From: Methyloversatilis discipulorum | Lineage (GTDB): Bacteria > Pseudomonadota > Gammaproteobacteria > Burkholderiales > Rhodocyclaceae | DNA: 64,000 nt | Direction of reading: 5' to 3' | NCBI RefSeq assembly: GCF_000385375.1 | Contig: NZ_ARVV01000001.1 | Coordinates: forward strand, 310,001-374,000 | Shown here: positions 45,282 to 52,511 of the stretch, one piece after another | Layout of the letters: every line of letters starts with the position of its first letter | Numbering within the stretch: position 1 is the first letter of the stretch | Notes under the pieces: model-generated | Seen by the model: only the letters and a program-made list of their open reading frames with translations | Database searches by the model: none | What the model was told of the DNA's origin: nothing | Program-made: the position numbers and the translations under genes

Positions 45282-45905
45282 TCAGCCCTTCAGTGCGTTG
45301 TAGCTGGTGATCAGGTTGCGGTAGTCCGGGATGTGGTTGGACAGCAGCGTCGCCAGGCCCTCGACGTCGTTGCGCCAGTCGCGGTGCAGTTCGCACGCCA
45401 CGCCGAACCAGTTGATCAGTTGCGCGCCGGCCTGCGACATGCGGTCCCAGGCCGAATGGCGGGCGATGTCGTTGAAGGTGCCGGAGGCGTCGGTCACGAC
45501 GAACACGTCGAACCCTTCCTCGATCGCCGACAGGGCGGGGAAGGCGACGCACACTTCGGTCACCACGCCGGCGATGATGAGCTGCTTGCGGCCGGTGGCC
45601 TTGATCGCCTTGACGAAGTCCTCGTTGTCCCAGGCGTTGATCTGGCCGGGGCGGGCGACGTAGGGCGCGTCCGGGAACAGTTCTTTCAGCTCCGGCATCA
45701 GCGGGCCGTTCGGGCCCTGTTCGAAGCTGGTGGTCAGGATGGTGGGCAGCTTGAAGTACTTGGCCAGATCGGCGGTGGCCAGCACGTTGTTGCGGAACTT
45801 GTCCGGATCGATGTCGCGCACCAGCGACAGCAGGCCCGCCTGGTGGTCCACCAGCAGCATCACGGCATCGTCCTTGTTCAGCTTCTTGTAGGTCTTCGTG
45901 GTCAT
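45282..45905 (-). CDS. ycaC: Isochorismatase-family hydrolase YcaC
   Basis: A 207-residue cysteine hydrolase of the isochorismatase family. Asp20 in LLVDHQAG, Lys105/Lys107 region and Cys119 in GVVTEVCVAFPAL form the catalytic set, and the SFEQGPNGP and HSAWDRM segments are typical of YcaC. Substrate unknown. AAGGAG seven bases before the ATG is a strong ribosome site. It lies downstream of the pirin gene on the same strand, separated by a repeat element; a divergent LysR gene is the likely regulator of both. Confidence 0.9.
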   Translation of the reverse strand: MTTKTYKKLNKDDAVMLLVDHQAGLLSLVRDIDPDKFRNNVLATADLAKYFKLPTILTTSFEQGPNGPLMPELKELFPDAPYVARPGQINAWDNEDFVKAIKATGRKQLIIAGVVTEVCVAFPALSAIEEGFDVFVVTDASGTFNDIARHSAWDRMSQAGAQLINWFGVACELHRDWRNDVEGLATLLSNHIPDYRNLITSYNALKG

Positions 45906-45978
45906 GGCAATTCTCCTTGCAGTTGAGGTTGGGTGCCGGGAGGGTGGCTTTGGCCTTTGTGGCCCCCGGCGGAGTGGT

Positions 45979-46004
45979 CCCTGCGCGCCCCGGTGCGCGC
46001 AGGG
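45979..46004. terminator. Strong hairpin between pirin and ycaC
   Basis: CCCTGCGCGC at 45979-45988 pairs perfectly with GCGCGCAGGG at 45995-46004 around a 6-base loop. It lies 74 bases before the ycaC start on the - strand. It could end read-through from pirin or act in the ycaC leader. No T run is seen. Confidence 0.5.
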
Positions 46005-46080
46005 GGTGAAACGGATCAGGTCGTCGCGGCTGCCTCGAAGCGTCCGCGAGGTCGTCCGAATCGCGCTTTCTTACGGTGCG

Positions 46081-46179
46081 CGGCAATCAGCATGCTCGCA
46101 GGGCAAGGCGCGCCGACGCTGACGGACTGGCTGTCCGTCGAGGAGGTGCAACGCAGCCATGCGAGCATGCTGATCGCCG
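46081..46179 (+). other. Structured unit A: nested hairpin with TGGCT loop
   Basis: Outer arms 46081-46100 and 46160-46179 pair at 19 of 20 positions. Inside, GACGGAC (46121) pairs with GTCCGTC (46133) around a TGGCT loop. CAAGGCG before the inner stem and GCAACGC after it are shared with unit B. Together they suggest a folded RNA or single-stranded DNA. Confidence 0.65.
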
Positions 46180-46187
46180 CCCAAAGG

Positions 46188-46286
46188 GTTGAACGTGAGC
46201 CCCCTGCGCTCTGCGTTGTACTTCTTGCAGAGACAGCCAGTCTCAGCGGCGGCGTACGCCTTGATCGCACGGGGCTCACGATCAAC
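46188..46286 (-). other. Structured unit B: opposed copy with different stems
   Basis: Outer arms 46188-46208 and 46266-46286 pair at 19 of 21 positions. On the - strand the inner stem is GAGAC-TGGCT-GTCTC (46230-46244). Loop and flanks (CAAGGCG, ACAACGC) equal those of unit A, while both stems differ but stay paired. This is compensatory change, a sign of selection on structure. Confidence 0.65.
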
Positions 46287-47151
46287 GCACCGCAAGAAAG
46301 CGCGATTCGGACGACCTGAAATCGTCGATCGCCTCGCGGATTTCGTCCTTCGTGTTCATCACGAAGGGGCCGTAGCCGGCGATCGGTTCGTCTATCGGTT
46401 CGCCGGCCAGCAGCAGCACGGTGGCGTCGCTGTCCGCGGTGATCGAGAAGCTGCTGCCTTCGCGGTGGTACAGCGCCATCTGCGCCTCGCGCACCGGCTG
46501 GCTGCCATTGGCGCGGATCAGGCCGTGCAGCACCACCAGCGCCAGCGTGTGGCCTTCCGGCACCGTCAGTTCGAGGTCGGCGCCGGCCTTCAGCTTCAGA
46601 TCCCATACATTGATGGGCGTGAAAGTGCGGGCCGGGCCCCTGTCGCCAGCGTACTCACCGGCGATGACGCGCAGATGTCCGGCGCCGTCCGGCAGTTCGA
46701 CCACCGGAATGTCCTTCTTAGCCAGGTGCTGGTAGCCGGGGGCTGCACGCTTGTCGCGCGCCGGCAGGTTCACCCACAGCTGCACCATCTCCAGCGGGCC
46801 GCCGCGGCGGGTGAAGTCCGGCGAGTGGAATTCTTCGTGGATGATGCCGGCACCGGCGGTCATCCACTGCACGTCGCCCGGGCCTATCGTGCCGCCGGCG
46901 CCGGTCGAGTCCTGGTGGGCGACTTCGCCCTCATAGACGATGGTGACCGTTTCGAAGCCGCGGTGCGGATGGCGGCCGACGCCGCGCGGCGTGTCCGACG
47001 GCTCGAAGTTCGCCGGGCCAGCGTAGTCCAGCAGCAGGAAGGGGCTCACGTGGCGGCCCATCGAATCGTAGGAAAACAGCGAGCGCACCGGAAAACCGTC
47101 GCCGACCCAGTGCTGGCGCGGTGCGCTGTACAGACCTGCAATCTTCTTCAT
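46282..47151 (-). CDS. Pirin-family protein
   Basis: The 289-residue bicupin has the metal-binding residues of the first cupin (GRHPHRGFETVTIVYEGE near 65 and HEEFHSPD near 111), as in YhhW-type quercetinases. It could be a metal-dependent dioxygenase or a redox regulator. The last 11 residues, RSSESRFLAVR, and the stop codon are encoded by the right arm of the repeat element at 46286-46317, so the natural C-terminus was probably replaced. ATG at 47151; a LysR gene is divergent. Confidence 0.9.
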   Translation of the reverse strand: MKKIAGLYSAPRQHWVGDGFPVRSLFSYDSMGRHVSPFLLLDYAGPANFEPSDTPRGVGRHPHRGFETVTIVYEGEVAHQDSTGAGGTIGPGDVQWMTAGAGIIHEEFHSPDFTRRGGPLEMVQLWVNLPARDKRAAPGYQHLAKKDIPVVELPDGAGHLRVIAGEYAGDRGPARTFTPINVWDLKLKAGADLELTVPEGHTLALVVLHGLIRANGSQPVREAQMALYHREGSSFSITADSDATVLLLAGEPIDEPIAGYGPFVMNTKDEIREAIDDFRSSESRFLAVR

Positions 47152-47286
47152 GGTGTTTCTCCTGTTCGTTCGCACCGTTCCGTCTGAACCGTGCTGCGTT
47201 GAGGTGAATACTAGATTCGGGACAATCGACGCACTAGACGGCAAAATCGCTATTCAGTGTTCTATTGATGGAACGATGGAGGCGGT

Positions 47287-48201
47287 ATGGCAACTGGGAT
47301 GCAGGACCTGAACGACCTCTACTACTTTGCCCGCGTGGTCGAGTACGGCGGCTTTGCGCCGGCGGCGCGCGCGCTCGACATGCACAAGTCCAAGCTCAGC
47401 CGGCGCATCGCGCTGCTGGAAGACAGTCTCGGGGTGCGCCTGATCCAGCGCTCGACGCGCCGCTTCGCGGTGACCGAGATCGGCCAGGCCTATTACGGTC
47501 ATTGCGTGGCCATGCTGGTCGAAGCCGAGGCGGCGCAGGAGGCGGTCGAGCGCACGCGCGCCGAGCCGCAGGGCATCGTGCGGCTGGCCTGCCCGACCGC
47601 GCTGCTCGAGTATCAGGTGGCCGATATGCTGAGCCGGTACATGGCGGCCTGTCCGCGCGTGCAGATCCATCTGGAGAGCACCAACCGGCGCGTGGACGTG
47701 ATCCGCGAAGGTTTCGACCTCGCCATCCGCGTGCGCTTTCCGCCGCTGGAGGACACCGACCTCGTGATGAAGGTGCTGGGCGACAGCCTGCAGCGCCTGG
47801 TCGCCCATCCGGCCCTGATCACGCCGCTGGGCGAGGTCCGCGTGCCGGCCGATCTCGCAACGCTGCCCAGCGTGGCTTGGGGGCCGGCGCAGCGCGACCA
47901 CGCATGGATGCTGGAAGGCCCGGACGGTGCCAGCGCGCAGGTGCGCCACGCGCCGCGGCTGGTGACCGACGACCTGGCCGCGCTGCGCAGCGCCGCGCTG
48001 CACGGCGTCGGTGTCGCCCAGCTGCCGACCATGATGGTGCGCGACGACCTCGCCAGCGGTCGCCTGATCGACGTGCTGCCCAACTGGGCGCCGCGCTGCG
48101 GCATCGCCCACGTCGTGTTCCCGTCGCGCCGCGGCCTGCTGCCGGCGGTGCGCGGGCTGGTCGATCATCTGGCGCGCGAGTTTGCGCAACTGCCGGCGTG
48201 A
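47287..48201 (+). CDS. LysR-family transcriptional regulator
   Basis: A 304-residue LysR protein with the N-terminal helix-turn-helix (YFARVVEYGGFAPAARAL, then KSKLSRRIALLEDSLG) and an effector-binding domain. It is divergent from pirin with 135 AT-richer bases between starts, including GTTC-N8-GAAC at 47259-47274, a possible operator 13 bases before its ATG. It resembles regulators placed next to pirin/isochorismatase genes and probably controls pirin and ycaC. Confidence 0.92.
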   Translation: MATGMQDLNDLYYFARVVEYGGFAPAARALDMHKSKLSRRIALLEDSLGVRLIQRSTRRFAVTEIGQAYYGHCVAMLVEAEAAQEAVERTRAEPQGIVRLACPTALLEYQVADMLSRYMAACPRVQIHLESTNRRVDVIREGFDLAIRVRFPPLEDTDLVMKVLGDSLQRLVAHPALITPLGEVRVPADLATLPSVAWGPAQRDHAWMLEGPDGASAQVRHAPRLVTDDLAALRSAALHGVGVAQLPTMMVRDDLASGRLIDVLPNWAPRCGIAHVVFPSRRGLLPAVRGLVDHLAREFAQLPA

Positions 48202-48303
48202 TCGTCCGTCGCCCGATGCGGTGTGGGCGGGAACACGCAGCACCGATGCACACTCTGCACAACACGGCCGGCGACCTGCGCCGGCGCGAACGAGGATGAA
48301 TGG

Positions 48304-48765
48304 ATGTTCCGTACCCTGAAAGAGCTGTTCGACAGCTTCGCCGCGCCGGCGGTCGATCCGGTCGCCACCGAACACCAGCTGCAGCTGGCCACCGCCGTGC
48401 TGCTGGTCGAAGTGATGCGCGCCGACCCGGACATCGGTGACGACGAGCGCGCGGCTGCGATGCAGGCGCTGCGCGACAAGTTCGCGCTCGCCGACGACGA
48501 GATCGAACGGCTGATCGAACTGGCGACCACCGCGGCGGCCGAGGCCTACGACTACCAGCGCTTCACCGGCCAGCTGAACCGCGCCTTCGACGCCGCACGC
48601 AAGCTGCGCGTGATCGAGCTGATGTGGCAGGTGGCCTATGCCGACGGCCATCTGCACGCGCACGAAGCGCACGTGATGCGCAAGGTGGCCGACCTGCTCT
48701 ACATCCCGCATGCCGACTACATCACCGCCAAGCTGGCGGCGCGCGACGGCGTCGGCGCGCACTGA
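48304..48765 (+). CDS. TerB-family protein
   Basis: The 153-residue helical protein has the TerB/YjgN-like pattern: LATAVLLVEVMRADPDIGDDE near 30 and MWQVAYADGHLHAHEAHVMRKVADLL near 110, with two acidic loops (DPDIGDDE, DGHLHAHE) likely to bind metal. TerB proteins are linked to tellurite resistance and membrane stress, but stand-alone copies are common with no known role. No other ter gene is present. Transcribed alone in front of the pqi genes. Confidence 0.82.
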   Translation: MFRTLKELFDSFAAPAVDPVATEHQLQLATAVLLVEVMRADPDIGDDERAAAMQALRDKFALADDEIERLIELATTAAAEAYDYQRFTGQLNRAFDAARKLRVIELMWQVAYADGHLHAHEAHVMRKVADLLYIPHADYITAKLAARDGVGAH

Positions 48766-48846
48766 CGGCCGGTTGCGCACGCACCGGCAGCGGCCACGTT
48801 GCGTGGCGGGGCAGCGGCCCGCACAATCGCCGCTGATTCCACGGTA

Positions 48847-49485
48847 ATGCCCATGTCCCACGCGCATCCCACGCTGCCCGCCCAGACCATCGCCTGCCAC
48901 GAGTGCGATCTGCTGCAGACCGAGCCCGAACTCGCGCCCGGGCAGACCGCGCGCTGCGTGCGCTGCGGTGCCTTCCTCGCGCGCAATCCGCCGGACAGCC
49001 TCGATCGCACGCTGGCGCTGACGCTGACTGCCGCCATCCTGTATGTGATCGCCAACGTCTATCCGCTGGTCGGCCTCGAACTGCAGGGGCGGCGCGTCGA
49101 GGTGACGCTGATCGGCGCGGTGCAGGTGCTGTGGCAGGACGGCATGACACCGGTCGCCGCGCTGGTGTTCGGCACCGCGCTGCTGTTCCCGCTGCTCGAA
49201 CTGCTGATGATCCTGATGGTGCTGCTGCCGCTGCGTCTGGGCCGAGTGTCGCCACGACTGGCGCCCTTCTTCCGGCTGGTGCGTTCGGTGCAGCCGTGGG
49301 GCATGGTCGAGGTGTTCCTGCTCGGCATGCTGGTGTCACTGGTGAAGCTGTCGCACATGGCGACCGTGCTGCTCGGCACCGCCTTCTGGGCGATGGCGAC
49401 ACTGATCGTCGCGCTGACGCTGGCCGGGCGCGCGTTCGACACGCGGCTGCTGTGGCAGGTACCACCGGAAGGCGCCAACGCATGA
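48847..49485 (+). CDS. pqiA: Paraquat-inducible protein A-like, first half
   Basis: A 212-residue membrane protein with a rubredoxin-like zinc site (CHEC and CVRC pairs near 17-40) and four membrane helices, equivalent to one half of E. coli PqiA. The other half is the next gene. PqiA/YebS proteins work with MCE-domain PqiB/YebT in lipid transport between the membranes. The ATG at 48853 is an alternative start. It overlaps the next gene by 4 bases. Confidence 0.85.
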   Translation: MPMSHAHPTLPAQTIACHECDLLQTEPELAPGQTARCVRCGAFLARNPPDSLDRTLALTLTAAILYVIANVYPLVGLELQGRRVEVTLIGAVQVLWQDGMTPVAALVFGTALLFPLLELLMILMVLLPLRLGRVSPRLAPFFRLVRSVQPWGMVEVFLLGMLVSLVKLSHMATVLLGTAFWAMATLIVALTLAGRAFDTRLLWQVPPEGANA

Positions 49486-50129
49486 AGCGCGACCTGACCG
49501 CGCGCGAAGCGGGGCTGATGAGCTGCCATGTGTGCGGCCAGCTCGCGCACATTCCGGCCGATCGCGCGGCGCTGCTGCGCTGCCCGCGCTGTCGCGCGCC
49601 GATGCACCTGCGCAAGCCGGCCAGCGTGTCGACCACCTGGGCGCTCATCATCGCGTCGGCCGTGCTGTTCGTACCGGCCAACCTGCTGCCGATGATGACC
49701 ACTTCCTCGCTGCTCGGTCGACAGCAGGACACCATCATGAGCGGCGTCGTGTTCCTGTGGCAGAGCGGTTCGTGGCCGCTGGCGGCGGTGGTGTTCTTCG
49801 CCAGCATCATGGTGCCGCTGCTGAAGATCATCGCGCTCGCCTGGCTCACCGTGACGGTGCAGCGCCGCTCGCGGCGCAGCGTCATGCAGCGCACCCGGCT
49901 CTACCGCATCATCGAATTCGTCGGCCGCTGGTCCATGCTCGACATCTACGTCATCACGATACTGGTGGCGCTCGTCAATTTCCGTGGCCTGGCCACCATA
50001 GAGGCCGGGCCGGCGGCGATCGCCTTCGGCGCCGTCGTCGTGCTGACCATGTTCGCGGCGATGAGCTTCGACCCGCGCCTGATCTGGGACCCTCTTACCG
50101 AACCCGGGAAACCTGCCGCCCATGTCTGA
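49482..50129 (+). CDS. pqiA: Paraquat-inducible protein A-like, second half
   Basis: The 215-residue protein repeats the layout of its neighbour: two Cys pairs (CHVC, CPRC near 15-38) and four membrane helices (ALIIASAVLFVPANLLPMM and others). In E. coli the two halves form one PqiA chain, so this genome has them split. It overlaps pqiB by 8 bases, which indicates an operon. Confidence 0.87.
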   Translation: MKRDLTAREAGLMSCHVCGQLAHIPADRAALLRCPRCRAPMHLRKPASVSTTWALIIASAVLFVPANLLPMMTTSSLLGRQQDTIMSGVVFLWQSGSWPLAAVVFFASIMVPLLKIIALAWLTVTVQRRSRRSVMQRTRLYRIIEFVGRWSMLDIYVITILVALVNFRGLATIEAGPAAIAFGAVVVLTMFAAMSFDPRLIWDPLTEPGKPAAHV

Positions 50130-51762
50130 CCCGACTCCGCCCGCGCTGCCCACTGCAGTGGTGGACCCGCCGCGCCGCTTCCGCATCCCGCTGGTGTGGG
50201 TGATCCCCATCGTCGCCGCGCTGATCGGGCTCTTCCTCGCTGCCCGCACCTGGTACGAACAGGGGCCGGTGGTGACGCTGCAGTTCCGCACCGGCACCGG
50301 GCTGGAGCCCGGCAAGACGCGCATCAAGTACAAGGACGTCGACGTCGGCCAGATCAGCACCGTGCGGCTGGCCGAGGACGGCAGCCACGTTGTCGCCACC
50401 GCGCAGATGGCGCGCGAGGCGGCACCGCTGCTGGTCGAGGACACGCGTTTCTGGGTGGTCAGCGCCAAGGTGTCGGGCAGCGCGGTGTCCGGGCTCGATA
50501 CGCTGCTGTCCGGCACCTATGTCGGCATGGACGCCGGCAAGTCGGGCGAGGCGCGCCGCGATTTCGTCGGTCTGGAGGACGCACCTGTCGTGTCGCTCGG
50601 TGTGCCGGGGCGCAGCTTCGCGCTGCACGCCGACACGCTGGGCTCGATCGACGTCGGCACGCCGGTGTATTTCCGGCGCATCCAGGCCGGGCAGGTGACC
50701 GCCTTCAAGCTTGACGACGCCGGTCAGCATCTCGACATCCAGGTGTTCATCAAATCGCCCTACGACCGCTTCGTCACGATAGATACGCGCTTCTGGAACG
50801 CCAGCGGCATCGACCTGAAACTGGGCGCCGAGGGGCTGCAGCTCAACACCGAATCGGCCACCGCGATACTGGCCGGCGGGCTGGCCTTCGAAACGCCGCC
50901 CGGCGGCGATACCGAGGCGGCGCCGGCGGGCCAGGACTTCCGCCTGTTCTCGACCCGCGCCGAGGCGCTCAAACAGCCCAGTTCGAATGCGCAGATCTGG
51001 CAGCTGCGTTTCACCGAAACCCTGCGCGGCCTGTCGGTCGGTGCGCCGGTCGACTTTCGCGGCATCCAGATCGGCGAGGTGATTGCGATCTCGCCTGACG
51101 TCGATGTCGACGCCGCCGACGTCGGCCTGCAGGTCGACATCGCGGTGTTCCCGGAGCGCATGCAGTCGCGCAAGGACGCCACGCAGGACATGAGCGAGGC
51201 CGACTTCCGCGCCTTCGTCGACCGCCTGATCAAGCGCGGCCTGCGCGCCCAGTTGCGCAACGGCAATCTGGTCACCGGCCAGCTCTACGTGGCGATGGAT
51301 TTCTTCCCCAACGCCGGCGCGGCGAAGATCGACTGGGCAGGGCAGCCGCCGCAGCTGCCGACGCAGCGCGGCAGCCTCGACGAGCTGCAGGCGACGCTGG
51401 GCCGTATCGCCGCCAAGCTCGACCGCCTGCCGCTGGACGACATCGCCGCCGAAACGCGCCGTGCGATCGCCGGCCTGGCCAGCGCGGTCGAGCGCACCGA
51501 GGCGCTGATGCAGCGGCTGGACGGGCTGGCGTCCAACGAAGTGCGCGCCGCGGTCGCCGAAACGCAGCAGACCATGGCCGAGGCCCGCGCCGCGGTCGCC
51601 GACGGTCGTCGCCTGCTGGCCAGCGACGCGCCGCTGCAGCAGGACCTGCGCGACAGCTTGCAGGAGCTGTCGCGCGCCGCGCAGTCGCTGCGCCATCTGA
51701 CCGACATGCTGGAACGCAATCCGGAAGCGCTGCTGCGCGGCAAACCCGAGGAGAAGCCGTGA
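50122..51762 (+). CDS. pqiB: MCE-domain lipid-transport protein PqiB
   Basis: The 546-residue protein has one N-terminal membrane helix (IPLVWVIPIVAALIGLFLAA, residues 21-40) and three MlaD/MCE domains (GLEPGKTRIKYKDVDVG near 62, SIDVGTPVYFRRIQAG near 180 and GLSVGAPVDFRGIQIG near 308). The C-terminal part is helical and forms the tube in E. coli PqiB. It probably bridges the periplasm for lipid traffic. It overlaps pqiA and pqiC. Confidence 0.92.
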   Translation: MSDPTPPALPTAVVDPPRRFRIPLVWVIPIVAALIGLFLAARTWYEQGPVVTLQFRTGTGLEPGKTRIKYKDVDVGQISTVRLAEDGSHVVATAQMAREAAPLLVEDTRFWVVSAKVSGSAVSGLDTLLSGTYVGMDAGKSGEARRDFVGLEDAPVVSLGVPGRSFALHADTLGSIDVGTPVYFRRIQAGQVTAFKLDDAGQHLDIQVFIKSPYDRFVTIDTRFWNASGIDLKLGAEGLQLNTESATAILAGGLAFETPPGGDTEAAPAGQDFRLFSTRAEALKQPSSNAQIWQLRFTETLRGLSVGAPVDFRGIQIGEVIAISPDVDVDAADVGLQVDIAVFPERMQSRKDATQDMSEADFRAFVDRLIKRGLRAQLRNGNLVTGQLYVAMDFFPNAGAAKIDWAGQPPQLPTQRGSLDELQATLGRIAAKLDRLPLDDIAAETRRAIAGLASAVERTEALMQRLDGLASNEVRAAVAETQQTMAEARAAVADGRRLLASDAPLQQDLRDSLQELSRAAQSLRHLTDMLERNPEALLRGKPEEKP

Positions 51763-52328
51763 TCCGTCTTTGTCTGATTCCGGTCGCCGCCGTCATCGCC
51801 GTGTTGCTTGCCGGCTGCGGCAGTTCGCCCGCCGTACGCCACTACACGCTCACCACCGGCGAGGCGCCGGTCGCTGCCGGCGCGGCGTCACCGAGCGTCG
51901 TCGTCGGTCCGATCAGCCTGCCGGAAGGGGTGGACCGCCTGCAGATCGTGCAGCGCGTCGCCGGTTCGCGCGCCGAGCCGGCACAGGGTCACCGCTGGGC
52001 GGGGTCACTGAAAGCCGAGCTGGCTCGCCGGCTCGCCACCTCGATCGCCCGCGAGCGCGGACTGACGCGCGTGGTGGCTGCCCCGCAGAACAGCGTCGCC
52101 CGGCCCGATCTGACGGTGCCGGTCGATGTGCTGCGCTTCGATGCCGACGGCTTTTCGTCGGTCACGCTGGAAGCCGTGTGGGCCGTCCGCCGCGACGGCG
52201 CCGACATCGGCAGCGGCCGTTTCAGCCGCAGCGAGCCGGTGAGCGCGCAGACCTACGAAGCGCTGGTCGAGGCGCACGGCCGGCTGGCCGATGCGCTGGC
52301 CGCCGACATCGCAGCCGCGATCCGCTGA
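51759..52328 (+). CDS. pqiC: Outer-membrane lipoprotein PqiC
   Basis: A 189-residue lipoprotein with the lipobox LLAGC (Cys20) and a PqiC/DUF330 (ABC-type transport auxiliary) domain. It would anchor the PqiB tube at the outer membrane. The GTG start overlaps the pqiB stop by 4 bases. A hairpin (CGGTC-GAGC-GACCG at 52350) follows its stop. The order A-A-B-C equals the E. coli pqiABC operon with a split pqiA. Confidence 0.9.
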   Translation: MIRLCLIPVAAVIAVLLAGCGSSPAVRHYTLTTGEAPVAAGAASPSVVVGPISLPEGVDRLQIVQRVAGSRAEPAQGHRWAGSLKAELARRLATSIARERGLTRVVAAPQNSVARPDLTVPVDVLRFDADGFSSVTLEAVWAVRRDGADIGSGRFSRSEPVSAQTYEALVEAHGRLADALAADIAAAIR

Positions 52329-52349
52329 GCGCCTGCATGCGGCTGTAGC

Positions 52350-52363
52350 GGTCGAGCGACCGG
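52350..52363 (+). terminator. Hairpin after pqiC
   Basis: CGGTC-GAGC-GACCG is a 5-bp stem with a 4-base loop, 22 bases after pqiC. It is preceded by TGTAG, like the hairpin at 38729. The 183-base gap to the next gene holds nothing else recognisable. Confidence 0.45.
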
Positions 52364-52511
52364 TACAGTGCGTGGGCGGTGCAAGCCGTTGAGCTGACGA
52401 TGTTTTCGCTGCATGGATGATCCGAACGGCTTACCCGCGAGCTAGAGAGCCGTTCGAAGATGTAACCCGGGGTCGCTGTAATCCGGCGGTTTTCTTCCGG
52501 ATGTACCGACC

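Larger units (their letters stand above)
46049..46317. repeat. Element of 269 bp with 32-bp inverted ends and two internal structured units
   Basis: The ends, 46049-46080 and 46286-46317, are inverted repeats identical at 31 of 32 bases (AGGTCGTCCGAATCGCGCTT onward). Inside are two opposed units with the same core but different stems. There is no transposase gene, so it may be a MITE-like element or a structured RNA locus. Its right end encodes the last 11 codons and supplies the stop of pirin. The region 45906-46281 has no other gene. Confidence 0.82.

Noticed and set aside
46049..46317. Integron attC site or insertion sequence
   Set aside because: No attC core (GTTRRRY/RYYYAAC) in the right place, no integrase and no transposase frame; the paired units are better described as a structured element.
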